Shown here: positions 34,750-47,600 of the stretch, one piece after another | Position numbering within the stretch: the first letter of the stretch is position 1 | How the letters are laid out: each line of letters begins with the position of its first letter | Assembly: GCF_032854445.1 (NCBI RefSeq) | Contig: NC_088297.1 | Coordinates: 12,626,539 to 12,690,538 of the forward strand | Direction: 5' to 3' | Origin: Liolophura sinensis | Taxonomy: Eukaryota; Mollusca; Polyplacophora; Chitonida; Chitonidae | DNA: 64,000 nt | The notes under the pieces: generated by a model | What the model was told of the DNA's origin: nothing | Seen by the model: the letters and a program-made list of their open reading frames with translations, nothing else | Database searches by the model: none | Made by a program: the position numbers and the translations under genes

Positions 34750-36015
34750 GATTTTTTCTCAGTCAAACAGAATAAGTGCATATAAGATTGATTCTTATGT
34801 ATCTATAACTGGATCTGGCTAAATACACACCTTTGGTTCCTATAAAATTTAGTGCTAGAATTTCTTTGATTTTCATAAATAACGTGAGATAAAAAAATTA
34901 TTGACAGTTTTGAAATTGTTTATTTTCTGTTGAGGAAATAATTCTCTTTTCCATGGCTAAAAGATTTCGCAACAGACGCTCCCCTGTGACTGTGTCAGAG
35001 CTGAGCGTAAATCTAGCTGTACTACAGTCCTACTGCAGTTTTGTAAACATTTAATAGGGGCCAAAATCGCCAGCACTACCAGATATACCCCGGCCGTACA
35101 TCTGCAGGCTACTTACAAACTGTATAAATGATATACTAGGCCTACTGTATGAACAGCACCAGCGTTGGAAGAAATATCTTTCCAGTATGTCCAATTTCCG
35201 AGAAAGCTATTTATCACTTTGGTCCCTCATTGCCGAAGTACACAACTTTAATCTGCCATGGGCTACTGCTTAGACCACTATACGGGAAATACCTTCCACG
35301 TTAGAGAGCTAGAGTAAACGTGACGTCATCTTGTTCTCGATTATGGAGACACCCGAAAGCTGTCACAAGTCCAAGTTTCACTAAACCTTTACTGGCTTGA
35401 AAAAAATCTAAAAAAATATCTAATGCGGGTTTAAGATACTTTGCATTATAGTCTTTCACTGAACATAAACATTAGTCAGGTGCTGCCTTTCAGTTTAAAC
35501 CCTAACTAAAATGTTTGCATCTTTAAAATCATTTGAAATATACTGTCGTAATTGGAAACCTATAACAAAATTAAAGATCACTCAGTTCCGTAACCGAAAA
35601 TTAAAAATCCCCGAAATGGTTTAACCTCAACACCAAACAGTCAGTACATATTCACTGTAGGTCATTTTTTGCTGGCTTCGGGTTACATAAAGTGAAATAT
35701 TACCGCATTTTAGTGTCAGCCATTAGGTATTTTAAAAGAAACAAATTGCGTAATTTGTAATTTACTCCCAAAGTCATTAGACCACCAGTTGGAATTTGAC
35801 AGTCGGGTTTAAAAACCATTTATTTTTCTTCATACAGAAATGTTGGAATTTCTGATTATTGCTCAGCTGGACAAACTTGAGCTACAATTGTTTGAACCTT
35901 TAATCGAGCAAAAGTCGCGCACCGTTACCATGGTTAAATGCATGATTTATGCATAGCGATCTCTTTATTACTTTGCTCAGCATTTAAGTCACGAGCCGGT
36001 GAGCGAGTAGTGACT
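34750..36015. other. intergenic, nothing recognised
   Basis: AT-rich, without an identified gene or repeat family. Confidence 0.5.
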
Positions 36016-36017
36016 GT

Positions 36018-36130
36018 AAAACACGACTATTCACAGGTTGCTGACAGAACGCCCCAAGTACGGCCACCGTGAACTGGACTTGAACTCACAGCAAGTGCTT
36101 TGGTCAGAGGCTCCTGAACCATTCTGAGTG
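36018..36130 (-). mobile_element. S1 SINE head fragment
   Basis: CAGGTTGCTGACAGAACGCC to GGCTCCTGAACCATTCTGAG, including the GGACTTGAACTCACAGC stretch. Confidence 0.7.
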
Positions 36131-36149
36131 CATATTAGGGATATTGTTA

Positions 36150-36265
36150 AATTATTTTTTTATTTGTTTGGCTTTACACCGAAGTCAAGAATATTTCACT
36201 TATGCGAAAACGGCCAGCATTATGACACGGACCGGGGAAACACATGACCATCCACGGGGTTATTG
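36150..36265 (-). mobile_element. S1 SINE end fragment
   Basis: TTTTTATTTGTTTGGCTTTA, CAAGAATATTTCACTTATGC, GCCAGCATTATG and ACATGACCATCCACGGG. Confidence 0.7.
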
Positions 36266-36689
36266 TTACTACATAATAGGAGTATTGGCAGTACAAGTAT
36301 TATCCGGGTTTAGGTATTCGGTATATCTGGCTGCCATCTATGAGAAAATGTGTTAAATCTCTTGTACTAGCCCATGTTGTTTGAGTCATAAGAATGAAAT
36401 GCGAATTGTTTTTATATATAGCAATCACTCAAATACTAAACTAAGACTGCTATTGTGTTTTGTTTATTTCCAACAGGACTTACTGTGATAAATACGCAAA
36501 CGGGTAACATCATGCTACGACATCACGTGTATGAGGTTTCGGAATCGGCGAGGTACAACTTAAAGCAGGACTCGGGCAAGACTTTACAGATTACAAACGC
36601 TCGAGCTAAAAGAGCACAAAACTGAAAACTTGGGCATAGGATTTCTTGGATAAATCACACTACGTGTGTCAATAGACTAGGTGTGACAG

Positions 36690-37130
36690 CAAGACAAATT
36701 CTTTTGCTATTCTGAAAGAAAATCCAGTTGGGAGCACACAGATATATGTCGCCAGTTCTATTATAAAAGAAGATCCACTTGGAAGCACACAGATATATGC
36801 CGCCAATCCTATTCTGAAAGAAGATCCAGTTGGGAGCACACAGGCCTATGTCGCCAGTTCTATTCTGAAAGAAGATCCACTTGGAAGCACACAGAAATAT
36901 GTATCCAGTTCTATTCTGAAAGAAGATCCCATTGGGAGCACACACGCATACGTCTCCAGTTCTATTCTGATAGAAGATCCTATTGGGAGCATACAGACCT
37001 ATGCCCCAAATCCTATTCTGAAAGAAGATCCAGTTGGAAGCACACAGATATATGCGGCCAGTCCTATTCTGATAGAAGATCCAGTTGGGAGCACACAGGC
37101 CTATGTCGCCAGTTCTATTCTGAAAGAACA
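36690..37130. repeat. 51-bp tandem repeat, about 8.5 copies, upstream of MFS-2
   Basis: Units contain AGTTCTATTCTGAAAGAAGA, TCCAGTTGGGAGCACACAG and TATGTCGCC. Period 51 is a multiple of three, so a minus-strand frame stays open. It ends about 90 bp before the decayed MFS-2 start. Confidence 0.95.
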
Positions 37131-37771
37131 CAAACATGGGAAAATGTCACGATAACGAGTAAGAACTTTGCACAGGTAAAAGAAAAAACGAAGGGGTGCA
37201 AGCCGGAGATCAGAGGTAAATATGTGACCCTTTAAAACTGAGTTTTTCACCTATTGTGGGGCCGTTGGCATACTTACGTATCTCTTATCTCTTTATCTGA
37301 AACACACAGAGTTTTCGCCAAGTCAAAGCGGGATAGTCGTTTGCTCTAGATCAATGGGAGCTCTGGTCGGAGGAACTGTCTTTTCTATGTGGTTCGTTAT
37401 GTTGGCAAAATTCAAACATCTCATGCAAATGATTTGTGGACTGTTACTGCTGTTTGTCCTTCCGGATGGAATGGTCAGTCCTTCTCCCAAGGACGATTGT
37501 ATCAAGAAAATGACCAAGTGGGCTTGTGGACGATCGTGCATTTTCCGATCGTTCATAGATGTTTCGCGACGATAAAGTGACCGTGATTTTTTTTTGCTTT
37601 TAGTATTTTAGTGTTTTGTGCCTATGTGCTTGCTATAAGCTACCTAACTGCTCTACAAGGTGGATGCCTGGTTCAGCTAGGAAAAGAGAACGGCAAGGGT
37701 TACGAAGATAAGATCATGGAGAGCTATAGCCGAGTCTGCAGAGTATGTATATTTATATTTCCTCGCAACTG

Positions 37772-37829
37772 ATTTGTTTATTTATTCATTTATTTATTTG
37801 ATTGATGTTTTACGCCGTAAAACATCAAT
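37772..37829 (-). mobile_element. S1 SINE end folded into a perfect palindrome
   Basis: TTTATTTATTTGATTGATG... then an inverted copy of the same terminus: ATTGATGTTTTACG (37801-37814), C, CGTAAAACATCAAT (37816-37829). Confidence 0.8.
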
Positions 37830-39364
37830 TGTTCGCACCTGAGGATATACACTGAATATTGTGGATGTTATTTTGTGACTTACAAACGTAACACAAATTA
37901 ATCGTATGTTTCGTGACAGTGTGCAATTCTCCCACGAGAAATGGATTTCCACGAGAAGTGATTTCCAGTTTTAATAATGCAACACGGTTTAGTCAACTAA
38001 GATTCAACAAGCTGTATTTTGAATATAAAATCAAGAAGATTAGCGCCGTGGGTTAAAATTTACATATTAACATTTTACAGCATACGAAGAATGCCATCAA
38101 GTGATAACTGATCCCTGGTCAGTTAGATCATTAGACATCCTTGGTCCAGATGTACTCAAAATGCTGTGTTCTCACCACATTTAACATGCAATAAACATTA
38201 AACCGTGTAATAAGGCCGGGTTTCGGGGATGATTAGTTCACCAGTAGAATACCGGCCTTTGTAGGGATACCTCACTGGTGTCTTAACTATACTTCTTTTT
38301 ATTGACTTTGTCCAACAAAAATAGGGATTAATTCTTTGTTTCCCCAGTTTGAAGATCACCAATATTGCCCTAAAACCAAACTGGTACTTATCCATTCACT
38401 GTTGTTTGCAGGTTCGTGATTATAGGGGCGATTGATTCGTCAACAGTCGCCAGAAGCAAAATCTGTGAAGGTTGGTCAGTTGCGGCAAACTACCATTACA
38501 TGTTTTATATTACCGCTTGGTTTTCTGTTGTGGACATCATCAACAGTGGATACATTCCCATTGTACGTATATATGGTCATTTATCAAACTTAAACTACAC
38601 CTGCTAGCACCTGGGCTAGCTATTTCGCAAAACGCGCACTCCAGTTAGCTATATACAATGTATGACTATTTTACAGCCATGCCTAATTCTCAGAATACAC
38701 CTGTTGGAAGAGAAGTCATAGCAATTTGTCACCTTGGTAACCTCCAGGGCCAAGCGTTTTGATTTCTATCCAAAACAGATAAAACTGTGAAATATTTTAA
38801 CTATGTGCAAAATAGCAGTGGAGAAATTTATTGTGTATCAACAGCCTATATTTTCCATGTGGCGGTGTTATCCTATCACTCTTCGGTTCTGTGGCAAACC
38901 TTTGACACAGTTCCACGAAGTACGCATGTGTAGGCCTAATATTAACCGGTTGTGCCTTGATGTCAATAGGTTTGTCCGGTACTAGGGAGTTCAAATTCCT
39001 CCACGCTTACTTCTTTTACCGCCGTAATATAAAATGAGACAATCATGTATAAGGCGTTTAACATCAATGAACTTAATCTTTTCAGGAGACTCCTACACAC
39101 AGAGTCCAATTCGACATCGTCTCCGATGATTCAAACCTTGGCATCTCGGGAGACGTTCAAAAACATCACCTGGCTGGTCGTACAGTTTTGTCGGAGCATG
39201 TTTTTCTTAGCGACTCGTGGATATTTAACCTGGCACATCGAAAATATAGGTAAGAGACCTTTTTGATATTGAGAGAAAAAAGATCAAGATCTTAGTTAGG
39301 CACGATTAATATTGTCAAACTTAGCTAGCATAGGTGCAAACATTATTGATTTTGTCTTCCATGC

Positions 39365-39490
39365 CGTCAAAGTGCTGGTGCCACTAATATATCATGCCGA
39401 AAACACCAGACATGACCCCTCATCCAGTTATATTTTACTGACACCGGGACAACCAGTGCTGTTTCCTTGCTCTAACCTCTCTGTGCTGAT
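39365..39490 (-). mobile_element. S3 SINE fragment in MFS-2
   Basis: TATCATGCCGAAAACACCAG, ACTGACACCGGGACAACC and TTGCTCTAACCTCTCTGTGC match S3. Confidence 0.65.
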
Positions 39491-39774
39491 TATAACATAC
39501 GAAAGCTTGACATATTTTAAGATCAGGGAACTGGGTCAGGAATTCATGCCAAACTCTGTATTTGATCTGTAGTATACAGACTTTTTTTACAGTCAAAAGA
39601 CCAAAGTGATACCAGATATATAACGCGAGCTAAAACACAAACAATTCTTATTTTTCTGGAATACATCGAGATACTAGTTGTTATATATACACGAACCATT
39701 TTATTGTAATGACCTTCACCCTGTTGTGACGACGTTCACTCAGGCTCTCTGCCTTCACTAGTCATATCACTGTA

Positions 39775-40030
39775 CTATAAAAGACTACATCATTAAGAGT
39801 GACGACGAGCAGCGACGACAGTTTTGTATGTGGCAAATGGTCACATATAACCGTTGGAAATTTGGCCTCTCATAAATTTACCTCTGGTACGACATTATAG
39901 CTGTTCGTGTAAGTACATAAATATTAGCAACTTACACGTCACTTGGCAAAATGGGTTTAAGCATTTAGAGCTAAAGGTAACATTGTTATGCACTGATGTT
40001 AACTGTAATATTTAAACTTCACCTGTCCAG
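39775..40030. repeat. dispersed repeat R4, copy 1
   Basis: Family with AGCAGCGACGACAG, a GGTCACA..TAACCG core, CTGTTCGTGTAAGTACATAA and CACGTCACTTGGCA. Related copies lie at 40300-40450, 56755-56960 and 62780-63060. Confidence 0.6.
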
Positions 40031-40075
40031 AATTATTCAAAACAATTTCGTGAAAACAATGCAATGAATGTACGA

Positions 40076-40212
40076 AGGCCTGGCAGCAACTTGAGGATGG
40101 TCGTGGGCTATCCTTGGGTTCTGTCCGGTTTCCTCCCACCATAAAGGTGACTGTCGACTATTAGTTAAATATTCTTCAGTGCGGATAAAACACCAATCAA
40201 ATAAATAAATCA
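40076..40212 (+). mobile_element. S1 SINE, 5'-truncated
   Basis: AGGCCTGGCAGCAACTTGAG to CACCAATCAAATAAATAAAT; the core is partly decayed. Confidence 0.8.
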
Positions 40213-40299
40213 ATAAGAATACAATACAGAGGGACCAGGCCTCGGGGATTCTCTAAGATCACCAGGGGAATCCCAGTTTAAGCAGGAATACAATATAAA

Positions 40300-40450
40300 A
40301 TACTGCATTATGGAGAGTAACGCCAGAGCAGCGACGATAGTGTGATATCTGAAACATGGTCACACGTAACCGGTGAAGTCAAGTCTCTTGTCGTGTTACT
40401 TCAGGTCTTCAGGTCTTTGTTTCATTCCCCAGTATCACGGCTTAAGCAGA
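40300..40450. repeat. dispersed repeat R4, copy 2
   Basis: GAGTAACGCCAGAGCAGCGA then GGTCACACGTAACCGG and TCTCTTGTCGTGTTACTTCA. Confidence 0.55.
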
Positions 40451-40459
40451 ATACCATTA

Positions 40460-41320
40460 GCCAATCAACCAACAATATTTTAAAATTAAAAAACTCGCAA
40501 ATATAAACACAATGAAGTTTAAAGCGGTGAAAGATTCACAGTATGTATGTCTGGTCTGACGGTCAAACATGACTACTGGTGTTATAGATGCCAGAGCGTA
40601 GGAAAGGAACAGTCTAAAGTCTGTCACTTTTTACAAGGTCATTTATATAGCCCTTGTGACCCGGGTATATAATTTGGAATTTAAAGAACTGATCAAAATT
40701 CAAACTGTCATTTTAAATCAACTTCTGTACTTGTTACCATTTACGAGGGCACAATATACACAAACGTATCCTCATCCCCTCCCATATATACAATTCATAA
40801 TTAAATCTAGCATATAGTGATGGTACTTTTACGCTAATGTAAATTGGGGTATCAACCAATACGATTATTTTATAAACTATATCACGGTATAAATGATATA
40901 AACACATGATGGAAAACTTCTACTTAATTATTAATATACAGGTAGGAATATAGATTGAACGTTAATAAAAACTTAACACTTCCCAAATATTTGCAAAAAA
41001 TCATATTTTGCGTTACTTTTATTAAAATGTGGTGACTTCTGCTTGAAAAAATACTAGAAAACAGATGAAGAAAGAAGATTTGCATATATATATAGTATTT
41101 AGCGTACAAGATGCAAAAGTTAATTTCTTGAAAGAAATCCTCCTTGAAATAACCAGACCTTCCTTTCCTTAGAAAGTACTATATTGACACAAGTAATGCT
41201 ATTGTGCTCAATACTATCTATCTGGTCACACCAGATACAGGTAGATATTCCAGAACTGTTAATGAAAACAAATAACTGTTACATGGGTAAGCACAGTGTA
41301 ACAGTTTAAACTGCATAGAC
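40460..41320. other. AT-rich DNA inside the MFS-2 remnant
   Basis: No exon 4 homology and no known repeat recognised. Confidence 0.45.
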
Positions 41321-41439
41321 TGAACTTTGTTATTTACACCAACCTTGTTAAGTCCACAAGAAATCGTCAGTAACAAGAAAATTCTCGGTATATTCTTAAC
41401 ATCAACTTTAGTGGAATATTTTTCGACAAGGAGGTTGTA

Positions 41440-41562
41440 TTTTATTTATTTACTTTTTGATTGGTATTTTACGTGGTACTTAATTTATTTCGCTTACTGG
41501 CGAGTTGCTGGCAGACCTTTCCACTTACGGCCAGAGAGGATGCCAGCATGACCTAGAGCTTG
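41440..41562 (-). mobile_element. S1 SINE with internal deletion
   Basis: The end (TTTTTGATTGGTATTTTACG) is joined to CGAGTTGCTGGCAGACCTTT and CCAGAGAGGATGCCAGCATG; the core between is absent. Confidence 0.75.
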
Positions 41563-42139
41563 CAGAAAAATTTTGGTTTCCGTTTATAGCTGTCTAAGCT
41601 AGTATCAGTTATTTTGGGGATGTCAAACAACAATTCTGGCCTGTATGTATTTCCTGATAATTTATCAGCGAGAGGGATTTTGGTCAAAGCTGTTTGCGGA
41701 GATTTCCAAAATTTAAAATTTTCATAGTCCAAAGGAATTTGAAATTCATCTGCCAGAACATACAGAGGTTTAACATCCCCATTTTCATCTATAACATATC
41801 TTACAAAAAGATTTTTAACATTCCCATTTTCCTCTATAGCATCTCTTACAAAAAGAATACCTGCATTTTTCTAACAATCACTGTACAATCACTTCCCACC
41901 TTTTAAAATTTGCATATTGCTCCAGATAATTTAATCAGAAAACATAGTTGTTTGGTCACACAAGTCTGACCAAGTCGGCTTTCTCCTCAGCGGTTATCTG
42001 ACTCAAGCCCTGGAGGCGCTGACCATGTTCACAGTTTTCGCTGCTGTTGTCTGTGGGACATTAATTCTCTTTACCAATGCTCAATCAATCGTCGTTACCA
42101 ATCGTGAAAACGGAAAAGAGGAATGTTATGATTAACGGT

Positions 42140-44540
42140 TAATTCAAGAATGATCATGGAAATGTGTTTAACTATTCCAAGATGAACGTATCCAAATTCT
42201 TCAAGGAATGTTTGCCTGAATGCTTGGGGTTTTACGTCATACTTAGCAATTTTTCAGTCATATGACGGCGAAATTCTGCAAGGCACCGGCCATTTTTTAT
42301 CCCCATGTAAAATATATGCATTGAGCAGGAGGTTGAAAGGAGGAGTTTTTTTTAACTTAATTTTTTATAACTTTATAAAGGAAAGCATATTTTTTTACCA
42401 CAATAAACGAGAGTTAATGGGATAATTCCCAGCAACAAGCAAATATAATAATGATATTTATTAGAATTTTAAATATCACTTCCTATGTGTGTACCTTTCA
42501 TATACAAACAATTTTGCTGTAGTGCAGTTTTCTTGTGATACATCCCAGTTGTATTCATTGTATTTATTGTCTGTCAAATCATGCCATTTAGAGCCATTTA
42601 TCAAGAATATTCATTTGACGAGAGAGGTTGTTCTGTGACCTCTCGACTTGCCCTAGTCCTTTCCCGTTGATAAGCCTTTCTTGGTTGCCTTTTAACGAAA
42701 ACAACCAGACCGGCGGCTTTCATGCCGACAGAGTTGTGTCCCTTCTTTAAAGTTAGCTCCCGTCTGTGAACGAGGTTTTTAAGGCTTGGAAGTCCATTGA
42801 TTCAAATTATTAGGACATGCGCTCTTTTGCAGACTGGACTTCACGTCAGTAACTTGGTCCAACGGTGACTGTCTAATATGCTTCAGAGACAATTTGCCTT
42901 CCACCAGTATATGGTGCGGGCCTACAATACGCTTCAGGCCTTAGGCCTACAAGGAGTACCATTATAGGGGTGTTTCGTTGTTCGTCGAGTTGCTTGAATT
43001 TCTCATTAATGTCATCTATGTGAAATTCGGGGACAAATGATGCCTCCCGCCAACCCCACCCACCCACCCAACACCCGCCACCCCCACCCCCATTGGCTGA
43101 CCTACATGAATACCTGTTATATGAGTATTAGAAACTATTAAGGAGTAATCCTCACTAGACCTGATCTTTCGCATTCTCTAAACAACATATTGATGAACTG
43201 TATATTGATAAACAAATCAATATCTGGCAAAGAATATGAAAAATATATATCACCCATTGCTGGATATAAAGGAAACCAAAGTTTCTCTAGATTTTACATT
43301 TTATCTGAACCTATATGTGTACAAACACAAAAATGGGTTCCTCTCTTGCAGACTTTACAAAACAGATAGTTTTGATATTTACATTGCAAATTTTCTTTAC
43401 TTAAACAGCAATGTCCCGAAGGGTTCTGCATTTGACGATTTCAATTAACGTCACAAGCTATTACTGCAAAAACTAGTACGTCAAGGTTATTCCATCACAC
43501 GCCTTCACGCTAAGTTTCTAAAGTTGTACAGTGAGTATAATCCAGAACCTCTAGCACTCTGCTTCATGAATGAGTCTTACTGATAAACTACAGTGGTGCG
43601 TGCATACGGTTTGAACAATGATTTCTCTCCTTCACATAAAACATACCTTGGGTCTTTTCAACATCACTGAAAACTGTTGGTTGCTTTTCTTTGTGGGATT
43701 CCGTCCTAATTTCATACTTTGCATACTTTCTTAGTTCTTTGGTGATATGTGTGAAAGGTCGTTTTCAGAATTATCCTGGCGATATTGGCCTGCAACGTCC
43801 TTATTGGTTGACGGCTGGTATAAGAGTGTCTCTGTAGCCACATAGATACTTATCTGTAGGTCACAGATGGGAACGTTCTTCAGTGACCAGCCACAGTTGG
43901 ATGGTTTACGTCTAACACTTTTGCTTCCTCCACCCAAAAAAACTATGTATAAGTGAAAGAAACTGGTCAGTATCGAGTTAAGCAGCAATCCACTAAATAA
44001 ATCAACCAACAAAATAGTAGATGTACACGACGTTTAGGGTCTTCAGCATTAAGTGCACACCTGAGAGTTCTGCACACAAACCCAAGGTCAGGACCTGTAG
44101 AAGCCGACTATGGAATTGGGTTACGCAGTAGAAAACTGCAAGAAGGTATAAACTACTCTATAGACCAGAATACGAGCTGCAGAACAAATATGTGAAAAAA
44201 CCATACTCCGAGACGTCTTTAGTTTAAGAGATTTTTTTTTGTTTTTTGGCTTAGACTAAAAATAAAAACAGAAACAAAAGATATGGATTGATTTGGATTT
44301 AAGTATCGGCTAGGGGCTCGCAGCAATATAACTGTTTCTACGGGAGAGCGTACGGGGATAAATGTACAGGTTTTACAGGTCATCCAAAACGGGCTGAGTA
44401 TGTGCGCAGCAGCGCTATGACGGAAAATATACCCTACATTAACAGCTCTCACTATAAGCACACATGTCTTCCTTTCATAGAGAGTAAACCTCCGCCAACA
44501 CGGACTCAGTGTGTAAACCAGCAGGCGTACATACTGGTTT
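42140..44540. other. intergenic between MFS-2 and SLC1-B
   Basis: Holds an S2-like end at about 42218-42275 (GGGGTTTTACGTCATACTTA, CAGTCATATGACGGCG) and a C-rich CCCACCCACCC tract at 43055-43095. No gene recognised. Confidence 0.5.
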
Positions 44541-44545
44541 AAAAT

Positions 44546-44687
44546 ATGGCGATGAGGATCAACTGCAAGTCTTTCATACGATCAAACGCTCTTCTCTTGC
44601 TGACTCTGCTAGGTGTGGCAGTGGGATTCGCTTTCGGATTCGCTCTCAGACCAACGAATCCCTCGTCCGATGCTAAAGTATGGATAG
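44546..44687 (+). CDS. SLC1-B exon 1 (start, TM1)
   Basis: MAMRINCKSF, then TM1; ends RPTNPSSDAKVWI before ATAG|GTAAGA, phase 1. The last 37 nt are the template of the 95-bp array that follows. Confidence 0.88.
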
Positions 44688-47600
44688 GTAAGATTCACAG
44701 CAACTATTGCTTTTTATGTATTAAGATTCACAGCAACTACGGCTCGTTCTAAATACACTTTGTATAACCATTGAATCGGAGCTTTATCGCTGCTCATCCG
44801 ATGCTAAAGTATGGACAAGCTCTATTTGAATACTTTATTTAACCATTTCAACCGGGGACATATCACTGTCATGAAACCAGCGAATCCCTCATCTGGTGCT
44901 AAAGTATGGACAGGCTTAATTTGAATACTTTGTTTAACCATTTCAACCGGGGAGATATCACTGTCATGAGATCAGCGAATAACTCATCCGGTGCTAAAGT
45001 ATGGACAAGCTTTATTTGAATACTTTGTTTAACCATTTCAACCGGGAATATATCACTGTCATGAGACCAGCGAATCCCTCATCCGATGCTAAAGTATGGA
45101 CAGACTTTATTTGAATACTTTGTTTAACCATTTCAACCGGGGACATATCATTGTCATGAAACCAGCGAATCCCTCATCTGGTGCTAAAGTATGGACAAGC
45201 TTTATTTGAATACTTTGTTTAACCATTTCAACCGGGGAGATATCACTGTCATGAGACCAACGAATCCCTCATCCGGTGCTAAAGTATGGACAGACTTTAT
45301 TTAAATACTTTCTTTAATCATTTCAACCGGGGAGATATCACTGTCATGAGACCAACAAATCCCTCATCCGGTGCTAAAGTATGGAGAGGCTTTATTTGAA
45401 TACTTTGTTTAACCATTTCAACCGGGAATATATCACTGTTCTGAGACCATCGAATCCCTCATCCGGTGCTAAAATATGGACAGACTTTATTTAAATACTT
45501 TGTTTAACCATTTCAACCGGGAATATATCACTGTCATGAGACCAACGAATCCCTCATCCGGTGCTAAAATATGGACAGGCTTTATTTGAATACTTTGTTT
45601 AACCATTTCAACCGGGGACATATCACTGTCATGAGACCAGCGAATCCCTTATCCGATGCTAAAATATGGACAAGCTTTATCTGAATACTTTGTTTAACCA
45701 TTTCAACCGGGAAGATATCACTGTCATGAGACCAACGAATCCCTCAGCCGGTGCTAAAGTATGGACAGGCTTTATTTAAATACTTTCTTTAATCATTTCA
45801 ACCGGGGAGATATCACTGTCATGAGACCAACAAATCCCTCATCCGGTGCTAAAGTATGGAGAGGCTTTATTTGAATACTTTGTTTAACCATTTCAACCGG
45901 GAATATATCACTGTTCTGAGACCATCGAATCCCTCATCCGGTGCTAAAATATGGACAGGCTTTATTTGAATACTTTGTTTAACCATTTCAACCGGGCACA
46001 TATCACTGTCATGAGACCAGCGAATCCCTTATCCGATGCTAAAATATGGACAAGCTTTATCTGAATACTTTGTTTAACCATTTCAACCGGGGAGATATCA
46101 CTGTCATGAGACCAACGAATCCCTCAGCCGGTGCTAAAGTATGGACAGGCCTTATCTGAATACTTTGTTTAACCATTTCAACCGGGAAGATATCACTGTC
46201 GTGACCATGGAATCCCTCATCCGATGCTAAAATATGGACAAGCTTTATCTGAATACTTTGTTTATCCATTTCAACCAGGGAAGATATCACTGTCGTGACC
46301 AACGAATCCTTCATCCGATGCTGAAATATGAATAGTTTAGATTCACAGTAATTACGGCTTGATTTCATTATTCCCTCTATAACCATTCAACACGAACAAT
46401 ATCACTGCTCTCAGACAACCGACTCTTTCACCAAAGGTTAAAGTATAGATGTAGATAATCTGTGTTAGATTCACAGTAATTTCGGGTTGATTTGAATACT
46501 CGTTTATGAACCAATCCGACTATAATGTATTAATATCGCCTCGAATTCTCAGTTCAAGTTGTTACAAGCGTTGCATTGGCTCTGATTGTGGGTTTGGAGG
46601 TTTGTTATTTAGTTGCACATCGTAAAACCAGTTTTAGTATTACACAAATGTACTTTGCTTAGAAAAATGAAAAAAAAACGCTGAACTTGAACACAAAATA
46701 GACAGAATTAATGTAAAATCTAGATAGAGTTGACGATCTTTGTAACAGTACATTATGACTGTGTTCTGTTGATAGACTAACTTTGGCGGTGCTGACTTCA
46801 TTTCTCTGTAATATCTGAATTTAGGATTAAAAAGTCCGGATGTAGTTTACCTTGTTCTAAATAGTGATGCATATATATTTATTTGATTGGTTTTTTACGC
46901 CGTACTCAAGAATATTTCACTTATACGACAGCGGCCAGCATTACTGTGGGTGTAAAACGAGCAGAGCGCGGGGAAAACCCACGACCATTTTCAGGTTGCT
47001 GAAAACCTTCACACTTAAGACCGGAGAGGAAGCCAGCATGAGCTGGACTTGAACTCACAGCGACCGCAATGGTGAGAGACTCCTGGGTCATTACGCTGCG
47101 CTAGCGAGCTAACCAACTGAACCACGGAGGCCCCGTGAAGCGTATAGTTGTGCCTGCATGTATATTGAAGGTTGACTAAATTTGGTAGGGCCGGCTATAA
47201 TTTGGTGCAAAATCCCAACCTCTGATGATAATTTTTCTTAACATTAAACTAAAGATCTACGTCTATGTTGTGGACGCATTAGTTTTGGCTTCATTGTGGT
47301 GTAAAATCCCAACCTCTTGTTAAAAAAACCTTGATATAGATAATGTATTTTCTTAACATTGAACAACAGTTTTACCAATTTTAACAATGCTGGTTTCGGT
47401 TTGGTGTAAAGTCTCAATCTCTGAAGAAAAATCTTGATTTAGATGATGTTCATCTTAACATTAAACTACAGTTTAATATGTATATTGTAGACAAAAAAGA
47501 TATTGGTAGTGCTCAACGGGTTCAGTTTGAAAAAAAATATATATATATACATGGTTCAGGCAGACGTACTTAAAGTAGGAATACGTTTGTATCACTTTAA

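Larger units (their letters stand above)
37222..42139 (+). pseudogene. MFS-2: decayed MFSD6-like copy
   Basis: Recognisable exons: 37222-37742 (exon 1), 38412-38562 (exon 2, intact, 151 nt), 39086-39249 (exon 3, 164 nt against 166) and about 41965-42139 (3' part of exon 5). Codon 2 of exon 1 is TGA where MFS-1 has TTA. Exon 1 loses frame after KKMTKWACGRSC, and exon 3 has a net 2-nt deletion. I find no exon 4 in 39250-41960. The homologous parts are close to MFS-1, for example GALVGGTVFSMWFVMLAKFK is identical, so this is a fairly recent duplicate. Confidence 0.85.

Noticed and set aside
36655-37137. A 160-codon minus-strand stretch with IFFQNRTGDI-like repeats
   Set aside because: Product of the 51-bp array; no supporting gene context.
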